NCBI GenBank assembly: GCA_001767525.1
Contig: MELF01000043.1
Location: 1-41,166, forward strand
Source: Acidobacteria bacterium RIFCSPLOWO2_12_FULL_68_19
GTDB taxonomy: Bacteria > Acidobacteriota > Vicinamibacteria > Vicinamibacterales > UBA2999
Direction of reading: 5' to 3'
Length of the DNA stretch: 41,166 nucleotides
The position numbers were made by a program, and so were the translations under genes. Below, in pieces: positions 1 to 8,781 of this stretch. The stretch's first letter is position 1, and every line of letters begins with the position of its first letter. The notes under the pieces were generated by a model, which made no database searches, was not told where the DNA came from, and saw only the letters and a list, made by a program, of their open reading frames with translations.

Positions 1-1
1 G

Positions 2-2077
2 GCGGCGCGCGCGCCGTCGATCGACGGCGTGCTCGACGAGCCGGCCTGGCGCGACGCCGCCATGTTCGACGACTTCACGCAGCAGGAGCCGTCCGACGGT
101 GCGCCCGCCACCGAGCGGACGGAAGTGCGCGTGCTCTACGACGGGGGGCACCTGTACCTCGGGGTGCACGCGTTCGACTCGAATCCGGACGGCATCATCG
201 CCACCGAGATGCGCCGCGACTCCCCGCAGCTGCTCGAGGAAGACAACTTCCAGATCATCCTCGACACCTTCCGCGACTCCCGGTCCGGCTACATGTTCGT
301 GACCAGCCCGCTCGGCGCGAAGCTCGAGCAGCAGGTGTTCGAAGAGGGGGGCGGCAACACCCGCGGCACCGCGTCGAACATCAACCGCGACTGGAACGGC
401 GTGTGGGACGCCTCCGCGCAGCGGACCGAGGACGGCTGGGTGGCGGAGATCGCCATCCCGATGGTCACCGTGCGCTCGCCCGACGCCGACGTGCAGACGT
501 GGGGCGTCAACTTCATGCGCAACATCCGGCGGAAGAACGAGCAGGTCTACTGGGCGCCGATTCCCAAGCCCTACTCGCTGACCCGCGTCAGCCTGGCGGG
601 CACCGTGACGGGCATGTCGGAGGTAACGCGCGGCCTCGACCTGCGGCTCAAGCCGTTTGTCATCGCGGGCGGCCGCCGCGACCGGCTCGGCCGGTCGGTG
701 TCGGCCTCCACCCTGCGCGACATCGGCCTGGACGCGAAGTACGGGCTGACCTCCGAGCTGGCGCTCGACGTGACCGTCAACACCGACTTCGCGCAGGCGG
801 AGGTGGACGAGCAGCAGGTCAATCTCACCCGGTTCCCCCTCTTCTTCCCGGAGAAGCGCGACTTCTTCCTGGAGAACTCGGGGCAGTTCACCGTCGGCAC
901 CCAGGGGAACCGCCGGATGGTCGATCTCTTCTTCAGCCGGCGCATCGGCTTGTCCGACACGGGCCAGCCGATCCCGCTCATGGGCGGCGCTCGCATGACC
1001 GGCAAGGTCGGCGACCACAACATCGCCGTCATGCAGCTCCAGACCGGCGACGCCTACGGCCGCCCCGGCGAGAACTTCGTGGTGGCGCGCTACAGCCACG
1101 ACATCGGCCAGCGGTCGAAGATCGGGGGGCTCCTCGTCAACAAGGAGGCGGTCAACGACGCGCGGTTCAACCGCACGTTCGCCGCCGACGCGCTCCTGGC
1201 CCCGACGCCGAGCCTTCAGTTCCACTCGTTCCTGGCGCAGAGCGCCACGCCCGGCGTGGCCGACGAGCAGCAGGCGTTCCACACGCGCGCCTCCTTCCAG
1301 AACAGCCGCTGGAACCTGTACGGCGAGTTCACCGACATCGACGACCACTTCAACGCCGAGGCGGGATTCGTGCCGCGCAAAGGCATCAAGACGAGCACGC
1401 TCCACGTCGAGCGGACCCCGCGCCCGGGCGGCCTGATTCGCGTCATGGAGCCGATGATCACGATCGACTACACGACCGACCAGCAGAACCGCCTGATCAC
1501 GCGCCGCATCCACCACATGGTCGGCACGCGCTTCCAGAACGGCGCCTACCTGAACATCATGCTGAACCGGTGGCTGGAGGTGCTCGACGTGCCGTTCGCG
1601 ATCTCCCGCGGCGTCGCCATTCCCGTCGGCGCATACCGCTTCTACGACTTCAACGTCGTCTTCAACAGCAACCCGTCGCGGCGGTTCTACGAGCGCTTCC
1701 GGTACTCGCCGGGCACCTTCTACGGCGGCACGCGCCACGAGGTGGAGAGCCTGGTGGGGTGGCGGGCGACGAGCCGCGCCTCGACCGAGATCAGCTGGCA
1801 GCGCAACGACGTCGACCTGCCGTGGGGCGCCTTCGTCCTCAACCTCGGCATCATGCGGGTGGACTACACGCTGTCGCCGCGGATGACCGTGCGCTCGCTG
1901 TCGCAGTACAACTCGTCGACGCGCCAGTTCAGCACCAGCATCCGCTACAACTTCATCTACAAACCGGGCAGCGACCTCTACGTCGTCTACGACGGGCTGC
2001 AGGGGAGCCTGCCCGGCCGGCCCGATCTGCGCAACCAGCAGCTCGTCGTCAAGCTGACCTACCTGCTGTCGCGCTGA
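2..2077 (+). CDS. DUF5916 / CBM9-like outer-membrane protein, 5' partial
   Basis: The open frame runs in from the left edge; the first visible residues include IDGVLDEPAW, typical of a family-9 carbohydrate-binding-like domain that follows a signal peptide, so the true start lies outside the window. The N-terminal ~200 residues fit the CBM9-like sandwich. The rest matches the DUF5916 arrangement: a stretch with FPEKRDFFLENSG, then repeated amphipathic beta strands ending in a polar-aromatic C-terminus, as expected for an outer-membrane beta-barrel. Members are common in Acidobacteriota and Bacteroidota, usually without an assigned substrate. A role in cell-envelope binding or uptake of a polymer is inference. 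Very high third-position GC matches the neighbouring core genes. Confidence 0.85.
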   Translation, partial: AARAPSIDGVLDEPAWRDAAMFDDFTQQEPSDGAPATERTEVRVLYDGGHLYLGVHAFDSNPDGIIATEMRRDSPQLLEEDNFQIILDTFRDSRSGYMFVTSPLGAKLEQQVFEEGGGNTRGTASNINRDWNGVWDASAQRTEDGWVAEIAIPMVTVRSPDADVQTWGVNFMRNIRRKNEQVYWAPIPKPYSLTRVSLAGTVTGMSEVTRGLDLRLKPFVIAGGRRDRLGRSVSASTLRDIGLDAKYGLTSELALDVTVNTDFAQAEVDEQQVNLTRFPLFFPEKRDFFLENSGQFTVGTQGNRRMVDLFFSRRIGLSDTGQPIPLMGGARMTGKVGDHNIAVMQLQTGDAYGRPGENFVVARYSHDIGQRSKIGGLLVNKEAVNDARFNRTFAADALLAPTPSLQFHSFLAQSATPGVADEQQAFHTRASFQNSRWNLYGEFTDIDDHFNAEAGFVPRKGIKTSTLHVERTPRPGGLIRVMEPMITIDYTTDQQNRLITRRIHHMVGTRFQNGAYLNIMLNRWLEVLDVPFAISRGVAIPVGAYRFYDFNVVFNSNPSRRFYERFRYSPGTFYGGTRHEVESLVGWRATSRASTEISWQRNDVDLPWGAFVLNLGIMRVDYTLSPRMTVRSLSQYNSSTRQFSTSIRYNFIYKPGSDLYVVYDGLQGSLPGRPDLRNQQLVVKLTYLLSR

Positions 2078-2103
2078 CGACTGACCTACGGCTGAGGTAT
2101 AAT
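2074..2103 (+). promoter_or_regulatory. sigma-70-like promoter for the exported-protein operon
   Basis: A perfect -10 hexamer TATAAT lies at 2098-2103. A -35-like CTGACG (four of six consensus bases) lies at 2074-2079 with an 18-base spacer. It sits between the DUF5916 stop and the ATG at 2138, so transcription would start near 2110 with a leader of about 28 bases. An AT-rich hexamer is conspicuous in this GC-rich setting. Confidence 0.6.
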
Positions 2104-2137
2104 CCGCCCCCTCCCGTTGAGGTTGTTCGGGGCGCCC

Positions 2138-3340
2138 ATGAAGCCGCTGCATGCGGTCCTCGGCTCGTTCGCGTGCCTGGCGCTGTCGCTTGGCATTCCC
2201 TCCCGTGCCGCCGCCCAGACCGAGACGGGGCTCTCGCCGCGTCAGCTGCTGATCCGACTGACGAGCGCCGCCGGCACCGGGACCGGCGTCTCGAACATCG
2301 GCGAGGTCATCGCCGACCTCGTCGGCCTCGAAGTCTCGACCGCGCCGCTTGGCTCCTCGGCGGGCGGGTTCACCTTCACCTTCGACCCGGTGACACGCGC
2401 CTTCAGCCGCGCCGCGCCGTCGTTCGGCCCGATGTTCGGCGAGCGGGCGATCACGGTCGGCGAGGGAGGCGCGAACTTCGGGATCAACTTCCTCCGGCGG
2501 ACCTACGACACGCTGGACGGCGTCGACATCCGCGACGGCTCGCTCGAGACGGTCGTGCTGTCGGCCGGCGGGGCGCCGCTCTACGGCGGCACGGTGGCGC
2601 TCGACGTGACGACCGACACGGTCGTCTTCTTCGGCAACGTGGCGCTGAACGACCGGTTCGACGCGGGCGTCGCGCTGCCGTACGTCCGGCTGCGGATGGA
2701 CGGCCGGCATTCGATCGCCGACGAGGTGGCCGTCGGCTCTGCGACCGCATCCGGGCTCGGCGACGTGGCGCTCCGCGCCAAGCTGCGCGTGTACGCCCGC
2801 GGGCAAGGGGGCATTGCGATCGGCCTCGACGCGCGGCTCCCGACCGGCGACAAGGAAGCGCTGCTCGGCGCCGGCGTGACGCGGACGCTCGTGAGCGGCA
2901 TCTGGTCGGGGGCCATCGGTTCGCTCGCGCCGCATGCCTCGGTCGGCTTCGAGTACTGGAGCGACCCGTTTCAGATCTTCGACCCGCTCCAGCGCTCGGC
3001 CGTCGAAGCGGGCCGCCACGGAGTCGTCTACGCGGGCGGCGTGGAATGGGCGGCGACCGATCGCCTGACCGTGAATGGTGAGCTCACCGGACGCACCGTC
3101 CTGGACGGCGGACGGCTCTCGTACCGCTCGCTCCCGTTCCGCGGCAATCCCTTCGGCATTACGGAGGCGTCGGTGGCGTCGGTCGACCCGCGCGGCCTGC
3201 GGCAGGTGGCCGCCGCCACCGGCATCAAGTGGAATCCCGCGGGAACGCTGCTCCTCACCGCGAACGTGCTGATTCGGCTGGACGAGGCGGGGCTGCGCGA
3301 CGAGCTCACGCCGATCATCGGCTTCGACTGGGGGTTCTGA
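2138..3340 (+). CDS. Exported beta-barrel-like protein of unknown function
   Basis: A 400-residue protein starting with a clear Sec signal peptide: positive MK, a hydrophobic run, and an AAAQ-type cleavage region near residue 26. ATG 2138 was preferred over an upstream in-frame TTG because it places the signal peptide at the very N-terminus. The mature part is rich in Gly, Asp and alternating hydrophobic residues and ends IIGFDWGF. A terminal aromatic residue is typical of outer-membrane barrels recognised by BAM. It resembles transporter-like or MetA-pathway-type barrels, but I do not recognise a specific family. It is the first gene of an apparent operon; the next start overlaps its stop by one base. 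Confidence 0.7.
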   Translation: MKPLHAVLGSFACLALSLGIPSRAAAQTETGLSPRQLLIRLTSAAGTGTGVSNIGEVIADLVGLEVSTAPLGSSAGGFTFTFDPVTRAFSRAAPSFGPMFGERAITVGEGGANFGINFLRRTYDTLDGVDIRDGSLETVVLSAGGAPLYGGTVALDVTTDTVVFFGNVALNDRFDAGVALPYVRLRMDGRHSIADEVAVGSATASGLGDVALRAKLRVYARGQGGIAIGLDARLPTGDKEALLGAGVTRTLVSGIWSGAIGSLAPHASVGFEYWSDPFQIFDPLQRSAVEAGRHGVVYAGGVEWAATDRLTVNGELTGRTVLDGGRLSYRSLPFRGNPFGITEASVASVDPRGLRQVAAATGIKWNPAGTLLLTANVLIRLDEAGLRDELTPIIGFDWGF

Positions 3341-4002
3341 TGACGGCCGCACGGGCGATCGGCGGGCTCTGTCTGGTATGCCTGATGGTGGCGCCGGTGC
3401 CGGCCTTCGCGCAGCTCGACGAGCCCTCCTGGGGCATTACCGTCGGTTTCGCGCCGCTCTGGCGCGTGCCGAACGGGCTGGCCGACGCGCTCGACGCGGA
3501 CGAGCTCGACCTGGAGGGACGCGAGTTTCGAGTCGGCCTGGTGCGCGGCACGACGTTCGGCGGCGAATGGGGCATCACGCTGGTGCACAAGCGCCTCTCG
3601 GAGGACTCGCGCGTGACGCTCCGCCAGTCGAACGACGTCATCTCGGTCGTCACCGACGATGCGGAGCTGCTCGGGGTCGAGGTGCACCGGTTCTTCGCGT
3701 TCGCCCGGGCGGGGCGCGCGCAGATCGGCGTGAACCTCGGCGGCGGCCTCGCCCAGCTGCGCGGCTTCGTCACCGGATCGGTCGATCCGGGCGACGGAAC
3801 CTCGATCCGGGCGCCGATCGGATTCTCGGAGCTCTTCACGCTGACGGGGCGCGAGGTGAACGTCTTTCCGCTGGTCCGCGCCGAACTCGCCGTCGCCGCG
3901 ATGATCGGCGATCGCACGAAGGTTCGCGTCGGCAGCGGCTTCAACATGCCGGGCGTGCAGGTGGTGAGCGTGTCGCTCTCCGTGCTGCTGGGACGCTATT
4001 GA
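3340..4002 (+). CDS. Exported hypothetical protein, probable small beta-barrel
   Basis: A 220-residue protein whose ATG overlaps the preceding TGA by one base (ATGA context shifted), indicating translational coupling. The N-terminus has a signal peptide with cleavage near AFAQ (about residue 24). The body is a series of short amphipathic beta strands with conserved-looking Gly residues and ends SVSLSVLLGRY, consistent with an outer-membrane barrel of about eight strands. No catalytic motif is visible. The surrounding genes suggest a cell-envelope module with the 400-residue barrel and the lipoprotein-like product downstream. Function unknown. Confidence 0.7.
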   Translation: MTAARAIGGLCLVCLMVAPVPAFAQLDEPSWGITVGFAPLWRVPNGLADALDADELDLEGREFRVGLVRGTTFGGEWGITLVHKRLSEDSRVTLRQSNDVISVVTDDAELLGVEVHRFFAFARAGRAQIGVNLGGGLAQLRGFVTGSVDPGDGTSIRAPIGFSELFTLTGREVNVFPLVRAELAVAAMIGDRTKVRVGSGFNMPGVQVVSVSLSVLLGRY

Positions 4003-4004
4003 CG

Positions 4005-4919
4005 ATGCGCGATTGGACGGGCGTAGGTCGGCTGCTCGCCGCCGCGGGTATGGTCGCGGCGGCGGCCGCGACGCTGGGCGGGGCGGCATGCAGCCAGGGG
4101 TCGCTGCCGGGATCGCCGACGCCGATTCTGGTGGGCGGCGGCGGTGGGCGGTACGGCGGCACGCTCTCGTACCGGCGCATCGGCGGCGGCTTTTCGATTG
4201 ACGAGTCGGCGCAGTCGCTCAGCATGTCCCTCGTGTTGTCGGCGGCCGATCAGTTCGCCGCGCAGTTCGAAACCTCGGGCGGCAGCCGCGGGAGCCTGCA
4301 GGGCACGATCGACGGCGCGCTGAACGCCGGGACGTTCACCGCGACCATGCTGGTGTCCACGCCGGCGGAAACGCCCGGCGCGGCGGGCGGCCTCGGGGGC
4401 AGCGTGTTCGGCCCGCGGGCCCTCGTCACGTGCGAGGGACGGGGAGAGGCGACCGGGCGATTCTCGGGCATCGCCGTGACCTGGACCATCGACAGCATCC
4501 GCTACGACAATTGCATCGGGCTGGTGGCGAGCTCCGAGGCGCAGGCGACGGCAATCAGTCCGATCCCGCAGGCGGGGGCCCGCGCCACCGTGGTGCTCAC
4601 GATTCTGCCGGGCACGACGGTGTCCCGCGGCCGCTGCGAGAACGGGACCGACGGATTCCCGTTCACGGTCGAGATCGCGGAAACGAGCGGCGTCGGTCTC
4701 ACGCTCGACGACACGATCGTGGTGGAGGAGCGGCGCGCCGGCCAGGTGGTCAGCACGCGGCATCTCGATAATCCGCTGACGACCCTGCGGGCCGGGGAGA
4801 AGCGGCGTCACTCGGCGTGCGGCCCGCGGCCGGGTACCTATCAGGCGTTCTTCAGCGGCCGCGACGCCAACGGCAACACCATCCGCTTCGCCTCGCCGAT
4901 CGTCACGTTCGCGCCCTAG
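4005..4919 (+). CDS. Putative lipoprotein of unknown function
   Basis: A 304-residue protein starting two bases after the previous stop, so it belongs to the same operon. The N-terminus has an Ala-rich hydrophobic segment ending LGGAAC at about residue 28. This resembles a lipobox with an imperfect -3 residue, so lipidation is likely but not certain. After the cysteine comes a Ser/Gly/Pro-rich spacer containing a Gly run, then a beta-rich globular domain with Cys residues and no recognised motif. It ends near a small palindrome between convergent genes. Function unknown; the setting implies periplasmic or surface location. Confidence 0.65.
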   Translation: MRDWTGVGRLLAAAGMVAAAAATLGGAACSQGSLPGSPTPILVGGGGGRYGGTLSYRRIGGGFSIDESAQSLSMSLVLSAADQFAAQFETSGGSRGSLQGTIDGALNAGTFTATMLVSTPAETPGAAGGLGGSVFGPRALVTCEGRGEATGRFSGIAVTWTIDSIRYDNCIGLVASSEAQATAISPIPQAGARATVVLTILPGTTVSRGRCENGTDGFPFTVEIAETSGVGLTLDDTIVVEERRAGQVVSTRHLDNPLTTLRAGEKRRHSACGPRPGTYQAFFSGRDANGNTIRFASPIVTFAP

Positions 4920-4937
4920 GCTTCCAGGCACGGGGCA

Positions 4938-4953
4938 TCCGGCTCGAGCCGGA
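4938..4953. terminator. Small symmetric hairpin between convergent genes
   Basis: The perfect palindrome CCGGCTCGAGCCGG, extended by one T-A pair, can form a 6-bp stem with a TCGA loop. It lies in the 56-bp gap between the rightward lipoprotein gene and the leftward kinase gene. There is no U-tract, so terminator function in both directions is only suggested by position. Confidence 0.3.
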
Positions 4954-4975
4954 CCACGATCGCGACGCGCCAGCG

Positions 4976-7237
4976 CTAATCGACGCGGCCCGTATTCTCG
5001 ATCACCCAGAGGTCGCCGCGCTTGCGGAGCGTGAAGACGTCGCGCTGCGCCGCCGAGACGGCGCGCTGACCCGTGCGCGGCGTGCAGACGTACGTGCTGC
5101 GGACGTTCACCTGCGCCGTCGTCGGCTCGGCGGGATCGATCAGGAACCGCATGTCGTCGAACTGCACGTCGTAGGCGCGGCAATTGTCGAACGAGCGCTG
5201 GAGCGCCTGCCGCGCCTCGCGCTGGAGCGCAGGGTAGATCTGCAGCACGGCGTTGATGTCGCGGTCGCGGTAGGCCGCCTGAAAGCGGCCGAGCGCCGCG
5301 ACGAGGCCCGGACGCTCCTTTTCGAGCGGATTCGGCGTGGCTGCCGCGGGCGACGGCGCTGTGGGAGCCGCCGCTCCCGCCGGCGCGGGCGTCGCGGCCG
5401 GCTGGCTGCGACGCCCCAGCGCATCGGTGGCCGCCTGCTGGAACGCGTCGCGCGCAAGGAGCGCCTGCAGGCCGCCGTCGACGTGGGCCGAACGCTCACG
5501 CGCCGCTTCGGCCCGCTCCTTGGCGTCGAGCGCGATCCGCCAGGTGTCGCCCGCCAGTTCCGGCGCATTCCGCGCGACGGCCGTCTTTTCAGCCGAGCTC
5601 ATTGCATCGAAGGCGGCGGCGGCCACCCGCGTGGCGACCTCGCCGATGCGCGTGTCGCTCCCGGCGGCCGCGTTCCGTGCCAGCAAGTCGAGCGCGCCCG
5701 GCAGATCGCCGCCCGTGTACATCGTCCGCACGCGCGCGAGCAGATCCTGGATTGCGGTATCGACCGGCGGCGCGTCGGAAGGGGCCGGCGTGGGTGCGGG
5801 CGCGAGTGCCGCGCGGCCCACCGGCGGCGCCGGGGCGACCGGTCGGTCCGTCACTGCGGGCGTCGGGGCACGGGCAGGAGGCGTTGACGGCGGCTCCGCG
5901 GCGCCGCGCGTGGACGGTAGCGCCGTGGCGATGGACGGCGGCGCGGCTGGTACCGGCGACTCGACTGCCGCCGTCGGCTGTGCGCCTGGCTCGACAGGCT
6001 GGGTGCCGGCGCTGTCGCGCAGCAACCAGGGGACCGCCGCGAGCGCCGCCGCGCCAAGAGCTCCCGCGGCGATCCAGACCGGCACCCGCGAACGAGGCCG
6101 CGGCCGCTCCGGCCGAGCGACCTCTCCCCGCCTCAACTGCTGCACGCGCGCGAGCATCTCGCGCGCGGTGACGTTGGTCGGGTCAACGGCCATCGCGTCG
6201 CGGATCAGCAGGAGCGCCGCCGCCGTTTCGCCCTTCTCCAGGCGCGCGTTCGCCTCGGAGAGGTAGTGGCGGACGGACAGTTCCCGGTCCTCGCGCGGCT
6301 GCTCCAGAAGGCCGAACGCGTCGCGCTGCGATCCCTCGGCCGAAGCCGAGCGCGCCTGGCTCTCCGGGGTCCGCGCTGGTCCGGGCCGCACGACGACCGT
6401 CTGCAGGCCGGCTTCCGTGTTCATCTGCCGCCGGATGTCGACGATGGCGGCGCGCATCTCGGCGAGGTCGGCGAACCGGTGCTCCGGCGCCTTCTGCAGC
6501 GCGCGCACCACGATCCGTTCGATGCCGGGCGGGAGGTCCTTGTAGAGCTCCCCGAGCGACGGCGGATCCTCGTGCGGCAGGCGATGGAGGAGGCCGTCCT
6601 CGAGACCGCCTCTGAACGCCTGCTGGTAGCAGAGCAGCTCGTACGCGACGGCGCCGACCGCGAAGATGTCGCTGCGGTGATCGATTGGGCGGCCGAGCAT
6701 CTGCTCCGGCGACATGTAGTTCAGCGTGCCGATGAGCGCCCCGTCGCGCGTCATCCCCGAGCCGGCGGTCCGCGCGATCCCGAAGTCCAGGATCCGGATC
6801 ACCCCTTCGCGATCGACCATCAGATTGGCGGGCTTGACGTCGCGGTGCACGATGCCGGCGCGGTGAGCAAAATGCAGCCCTGCGCAGATCTGCTCGAGGT
6901 ACGAGAGCTTGTCGGCGAGCGTGACCGGCCGCCGATGGGCGATGACGTCGGCGAGCGATTCGCCTTCGACGAACTCCATCACGATGTACGGCTGGTACTC
7001 GTGATGCCCGGTGGCGTGAATGGTGATGATGTTCGGATGCCGGAGTGTGGCGGCCGCCTGCGCTTCGCGGAGGAAGCGCGCGAGCAGCTCCCGATCCTGG
7101 ACCTGCTCGCGCAGCATCTTGATCGCCACCGGACGGTTCAGCGCCACGTCGCGGCCGAGGTACACGGTCCCCATGCCGCCCGACCCGAGCTGGCGGATGA
7201 CCTCGAAGTCGCCGATGTGCGAGGGAAGCGCCGCCAT
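4976..7237 (-). CDS. PknB-like Ser/Thr protein kinase with transmembrane segment
   Basis: A 753-residue Hanks-type kinase. Visible motifs: glycine loop GSGGMGTVY at 18-26, ATP lysine K40, alpha-C Glu E58, catalytic HRDVKPAN with D133, DFG at 151-153, and SPE in place of APE at 176-178. The kinase domain ends near residue 275. A short helical TPR-like stretch (about 320-370) precedes a transmembrane segment at about 385-406. An Ala/Pro-rich, disordered external linker runs to about residue 500. The C-terminus is an extracytoplasmic domain whose last ~100 residues look like an NTF2/SnoaL fold and end VIENTGRVD. It is predicted to phosphorylate Ser/Thr of cytoplasmic partners in response to an external signal. 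It is monocistronic. Gene family confidence is high; the ligand is unknown. Confidence 0.93.
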   Translation of the reverse strand: MAALPSHIGDFEVIRQLGSGGMGTVYLGRDVALNRPVAIKMLREQVQDRELLARFLREAQAAATLRHPNIITIHATGHHEYQPYIVMEFVEGESLADVIAHRRPVTLADKLSYLEQICAGLHFAHRAGIVHRDVKPANLMVDREGVIRILDFGIARTAGSGMTRDGALIGTLNYMSPEQMLGRPIDHRSDIFAVGAVAYELLCYQQAFRGGLEDGLLHRLPHEDPPSLGELYKDLPPGIERIVVRALQKAPEHRFADLAEMRAAIVDIRRQMNTEAGLQTVVVRPGPARTPESQARSASAEGSQRDAFGLLEQPREDRELSVRHYLSEANARLEKGETAAALLLIRDAMAVDPTNVTAREMLARVQQLRRGEVARPERPRPRSRVPVWIAAGALGAAALAAVPWLLRDSAGTQPVEPGAQPTAAVESPVPAAPPSIATALPSTRGAAEPPSTPPARAPTPAVTDRPVAPAPPVGRAALAPAPTPAPSDAPPVDTAIQDLLARVRTMYTGGDLPGALDLLARNAAAGSDTRIGEVATRVAAAAFDAMSSAEKTAVARNAPELAGDTWRIALDAKERAEAARERSAHVDGGLQALLARDAFQQAATDALGRRSQPAATPAPAGAAAPTAPSPAAATPNPLEKERPGLVAALGRFQAAYRDRDINAVLQIYPALQREARQALQRSFDNCRAYDVQFDDMRFLIDPAEPTTAQVNVRSTYVCTPRTGQRAVSAAQRDVFTLRKRGDLWVIENTGRVD

Positions 7238-7378
7238 GCGAGGCCGCCGATCGCGCGGATTATACCGCCGCGCTCGCCTTCGACGCGGAACTCACGGCTG
7301 CCGACCCGCGCGCCGTTGATCAGCCCATCGAACCGGCCACGGCAATGCACCTCGGGCACCCCAGGCACCTCGGGCGCA

Positions 7379-8704
7379 TTACGCTCGCTCGAGAACCTGT
7401 ACGCGCTTCCCGAGGACGTAGGCAAGCGTCGCCGCGGCGAGCACGCCGCCGGTCACCGCGAACTCCCGCGCCGTGGCGGTCGAGAGAATCCAGAGCACCA
7501 GCGCGGCGCCCGCTGCCGGCGCCAGCCAGATGCCGGGGAAGGTGAACGGCTCGGCCGCCATGCGGACGTCGCGCCGCCGCAGTTCGAGCGCCGCGGCGCA
7601 GCAGAGCAGGTACAGCAGCAGCGTCCCGACGTTGGAGACGATGGCGAGCGCCTGGAACGTGTTCGTGCTCGCCAGCGCGACGACGAGCGTGGCGTGCGTC
7701 CAGATGGCCGTGCCGGGGGTGCGGCGGACTGGATGAATCCGCGCGAAGATCCGCGGGAGGAGCCCGTCGCGGGCGAAGGCGTACAGGCTGCGCGGCGTGC
7801 TCAGCATGTCGCCGCACAGGTAGCCGAACATGGAGGCGACGGCGCCGAGCAGCATGAGCACGACGCCGGCCCGGCCGAGGAAGCGCCCCGCCGCCTCGGC
7901 GAGCGGCGCCTCCGTCTGCTGCGCGAGCAGCGGCCCCGAGGCGGCCTGCGCCACCAGCTGAATGGCCACGTAGAGCGACGTGGCGAGCGTCAGCCCCAGG
8001 AAGACGGCGCGCGGCACCGTGCGCGCCGGGTCCTTGATCTCCCCGCTCGGCGCCACGGCCATCTCGACGCCCGTGTAGGCGAAGATGAGCAGCAGGACGC
8101 TGCGCCCGAGCGCCTCCCGGTCGGGAAGGCCCGGCCAGACGAGCGCCGGGCGATCGAGCAGGAGCACGCCCGCCGCCACGAAGACGACGAGCGGCGCCAG
8201 CTTGGCGACGGTGACCGTCTCGACCAGGCGCGTGCCGACCCGGACGCCGCGCGCGTTCAGCAGCGCCAGCACGGCCACGATGCCGCCCAGAACGGCAAGC
8301 CGGGTCGCGCCGCCGGCGACGATCGGCGCCAGCGTGCCGATCTGATCGAGGAGCGCCGTGGCCACGCCCGACACCGCCGCCAGCCCGGTGAGCCACTGCA
8401 GCACCCCCGCCAGCAGCGCGGCGTAGGCGCCGAACGCCACTTCCACGTACGCGTAGATGCCCCCGGTGAGCGCCACCCGGCTGCCGGCCATCGCCAGGGC
8501 AACCGCGATCAATCCGATGATGGCGGCGCACAGCAGGAACGCCAGCGGCGCGGCGTCGCCGACGCCCTGCGCCACGAGCGCCGGGAGCACGAAGATGCCC
8601 GCGCCGATCGTCGCGTTGAGGATCGCCGCGGTGAGCTGGCGCACCCCCAGCGCGCGGACGAGCGCCGCTTCGGTGGCGACGTGGGGAGGGAGGATCGCCG
8701 GCAC
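7379..8704 (-). CDS. APC-superfamily amino acid permease
   Basis: A 441-residue integral membrane protein with about 12 hydrophobic segments. The first transmembrane helix carries the APC signature around NATIGAGIFVLPA, where unwound glycines bind the substrate's alpha-amino and carboxyl groups. A later segment with YTGVE is typical of the sixth helix. It is expected to import amino acids or related amines by proton symport or antiport at the inner membrane; substrate cannot be read from sequence. The chosen start is a GTG at 8704 without a strong ribosome-binding site, so a start a few codons away is possible. It is separated by 77 bp, including a strong hairpin, from the hydrolase gene upstream. 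Confidence 0.88.
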   Translation of the reverse strand: MPAILPPHVATEAALVRALGVRQLTAAILNATIGAGIFVLPALVAQGVGDAAPLAFLLCAAIIGLIAVALAMAGSRVALTGGIYAYVEVAFGAYAALLAGVLQWLTGLAAVSGVATALLDQIGTLAPIVAGGATRLAVLGGIVAVLALLNARGVRVGTRLVETVTVAKLAPLVVFVAAGVLLLDRPALVWPGLPDREALGRSVLLLIFAYTGVEMAVAPSGEIKDPARTVPRAVFLGLTLATSLYVAIQLVAQAASGPLLAQQTEAPLAEAAGRFLGRAGVVLMLLGAVASMFGYLCGDMLSTPRSLYAFARDGLLPRIFARIHPVRRTPGTAIWTHATLVVALASTNTFQALAIVSNVGTLLLYLLCCAAALELRRRDVRMAAEPFTFPGIWLAPAAGAALVLWILSTATAREFAVTGGVLAAATLAYVLGKRVQVLERA

Positions 8705-8733
8705 GGCCGGTCGAATGGACTATCGAGGGCCGC

Positions 8734-8760
8734 CCGCCGGCGCGCCTGGCGCGCCGGCGG
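8734..8760 (-). terminator. Perfect GC-rich hairpin after the hydrolase gene
   Basis: Arms CCGCCGGCGCGCC (8734-8746) and its exact reverse complement (8748-8760) form a 12-13 bp stem with a minimal loop. It lies 22 bp past the stop codon of the leftward hydrolase gene and before the start of the permease gene. No T-run follows, so it could stop transcription by a U-independent mechanism or simply protect an mRNA end. Confidence 0.45.
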
Positions 8761-8781
8761 ATGGGCCCTGCTCGTCAACGG

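Noticed and set aside
403-3081. A very long plus-strand open frame (about 890 codons) overlapping the first two genes in another frame
   Set aside because: Composition is Arg/Ala/Pro-rich nonsense typical of shadow frames in high-GC DNA; the overlapping frames have signal peptides and barrel patterns.
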